A stretch of DNA of 64,000 bases from Pseudomonas paracarnis (GTDB lineage: Bacteria > Pseudomonadota > Gammaproteobacteria > Pseudomonadales > Pseudomonadaceae). Position numbers and translations under genes: made by a program. Positions 63,396 through 64,000 of the stretch are shown here, in pieces. How positions within the stretch are numbered: position 1 is the first letter of the stretch; each line of letters starts with the position of its first letter. The stretch is from the NCBI RefSeq assembly GCF_904063055.1, contig NZ_CAJFCN010000004.1, positions 248,001-312,000 on the forward strand, in the 5' to 3' direction. The notes under the pieces were generated by a model. It was not told the origin of the DNA. It ran no database searches and saw only the letters and a program-made list of their open reading frames with translations.

Positions 63396-63616
63396 GGGGT
63401 GGTAGACCGGTCATAGAAACCCTGCAGGCCGAAGCCTCCCATGCACAACCGCCACAAAGCAGCCAACACAACACCCTTGATGGTTAGCGGTGAGGCTCAT
63501 CGGACGCAACCCGAAAGTTGTGTAAGAGCGGTCTGACAACCGCGCCGTTGCGGGTACGCCGAATACCCCATGTAGGAGCGAGTGTGGCGCAGGCTTTTCG
63601 CAGCCGGCGAATAGGC

Positions 63617-64000
63617 TCAATACCGAACCATCACCGACTTAAGCTCGGTGTAGTCCTCAATGAACGCACTGCCAAACTCCCGCCCTAATCCCGAAGACCG
63701 GCTGCCACCAAACGGCACTGCCGGGTCGAGCAAGGTGTGCATGTTCACCCACAGGGTGCCGGCCTTGACGGCCGGGATCATGCGCAGGGCCTTGCCCAGG
63801 TCATTGGTCCACAGGCTGGCGCTCAACCCGTAGGCCCCGTGGTTCATCATGGTCAGTAGTTCGTCTTCATCGTCGTAGGGCAGGAAGGTGGCGATGGGGC
63901 CGAAGGTCTCTTCGTTGAGCAGGGTGTCGTGCAGGTGGTTGGCGAGGATCACGGTGGGTTCGACGTAGCAGCCGGGGCGGTCGATGAGGTGGCCACCGTG
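63617..64000 (-). CDS. Aldehyde dehydrogenase, C-terminal part (cut by window end)
   Basis: The frame enters from the right edge and ends at 63617. The 127 visible residues are the C-terminus of an NAD(P)-dependent aldehyde dehydrogenase: YVEPTVILANHLHDTLLNEE, the EETFGPI motif, GAYGLSASLWTNDLGKALRM, GTLWVNMHTLLDPAVPFGGS, and SSGLGREFG. The catalytic Cys and Glu lie outside the window. Substrate class cannot be told from this part. Confidence 0.93.
   Translation of the reverse strand, partial: HGGHLIDRPGCYVEPTVILANHLHDTLLNEETFGPIATFLPYDDEDELLTMMNHGAYGLSASLWTNDLGKALRMIPAVKAGTLWVNMHTLLDPAVPFGGSRSSGLGREFGSAFIEDYTELKSVMVRY

Noticed and set aside
63281..63620. Two short leftward frames covering 63281-63469 and 63411-63620
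   Set aside because: They have no RBS or recognisable motif, and one is a frame-shadow of the fragment ending in CPVA. Composition is that of extragenic repeat sequence.

Overview
The window looks like a chromosome segment of a fluorescent-group Pseudomonas. The evidence is the high GC content, Pseudomonas-type extragenic palindromes, a prophage ending in proline-tRNA 3' fragments, an Hxc-like type II secretion operon and a chaperone-usher (Cup) locus with Pvr/Rcs-type regulators. The species is not determinable by reading alone.

Region 1 (1 to about 24,880) is the late half of a long-tailed (lambda-like) prophage, all on + except two small genes. The order is terminase small and large subunits, portal, minor head protein, scaffold, major capsid, connectors, tail tube, tail-assembly chaperone with a -1 frameshift, an accessory insert, tape measure, lambda M/L/K/I/J-type tip genes, tail-fibre genes, a lysozyme-like protein, and Rz with nested Rz1. 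The distal end carries a leftward gene under a consensus LexA box and a tRNA-Pro(GGG) 3' fragment. A second 3' fragment lies about 0.8 kb further on, with a deleted integrase between the two, the scar of an older integration. Replication, repressor and integrase genes of the main prophage must lie left of the window.

Region 2 (25,868-31,364) holds aqpZ, then a coupled pair (TonB-dependent receptor and NtaA-type flavin monooxygenase) divergent from a LacI-type regulator, with a perfect 14-bp operator-like palindrome between them.

Region 3 (31,587-42,155) is a compact, mostly overlapping type II secretion operon, gspE-F-G-H-I-J-K-L-M-C/N-D, with a lipoprotein secretin. It converges on an acid phosphatase lipoprotein across a 27-bp perfect inverted repeat.

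Region 4 (42,215-56,795) is the most interesting part. A Cup fimbrial gene set (chaperone, adhesin | pilin, chaperone, usher) is split by four signalling genes in the order hybrid kinase without HPt, REC-EAL protein, hybrid kinase with HPt, and RcsB-like regulator. This is the pvrS-pvrR-rcsC-rcsB order known beside cupD in P. aeruginosa PA14. Four copies of an RcsB-box-like 14-mer related to TAAGAATCGTCTTA lie in the promoters of the pilin gene, the first kinase gene, the chaperone-adhesin pair, and a divergent gene for a degenerate receiver domain. I read this as a self-contained fimbrial regulon with an extra, apparently undescribed pseudo-receiver member.

Region 5 (56,811-64,000) is ordinary chromosome: a DUF1835-like protein, an aldo/keto reductase divergent from a glutathione S-transferase, two tandem LysR regulators, a pyridoxamine-oxidase-fold flavoprotein, extragenic repeats, and the C-terminal part of an aldehyde dehydrogenase cut by the window end.
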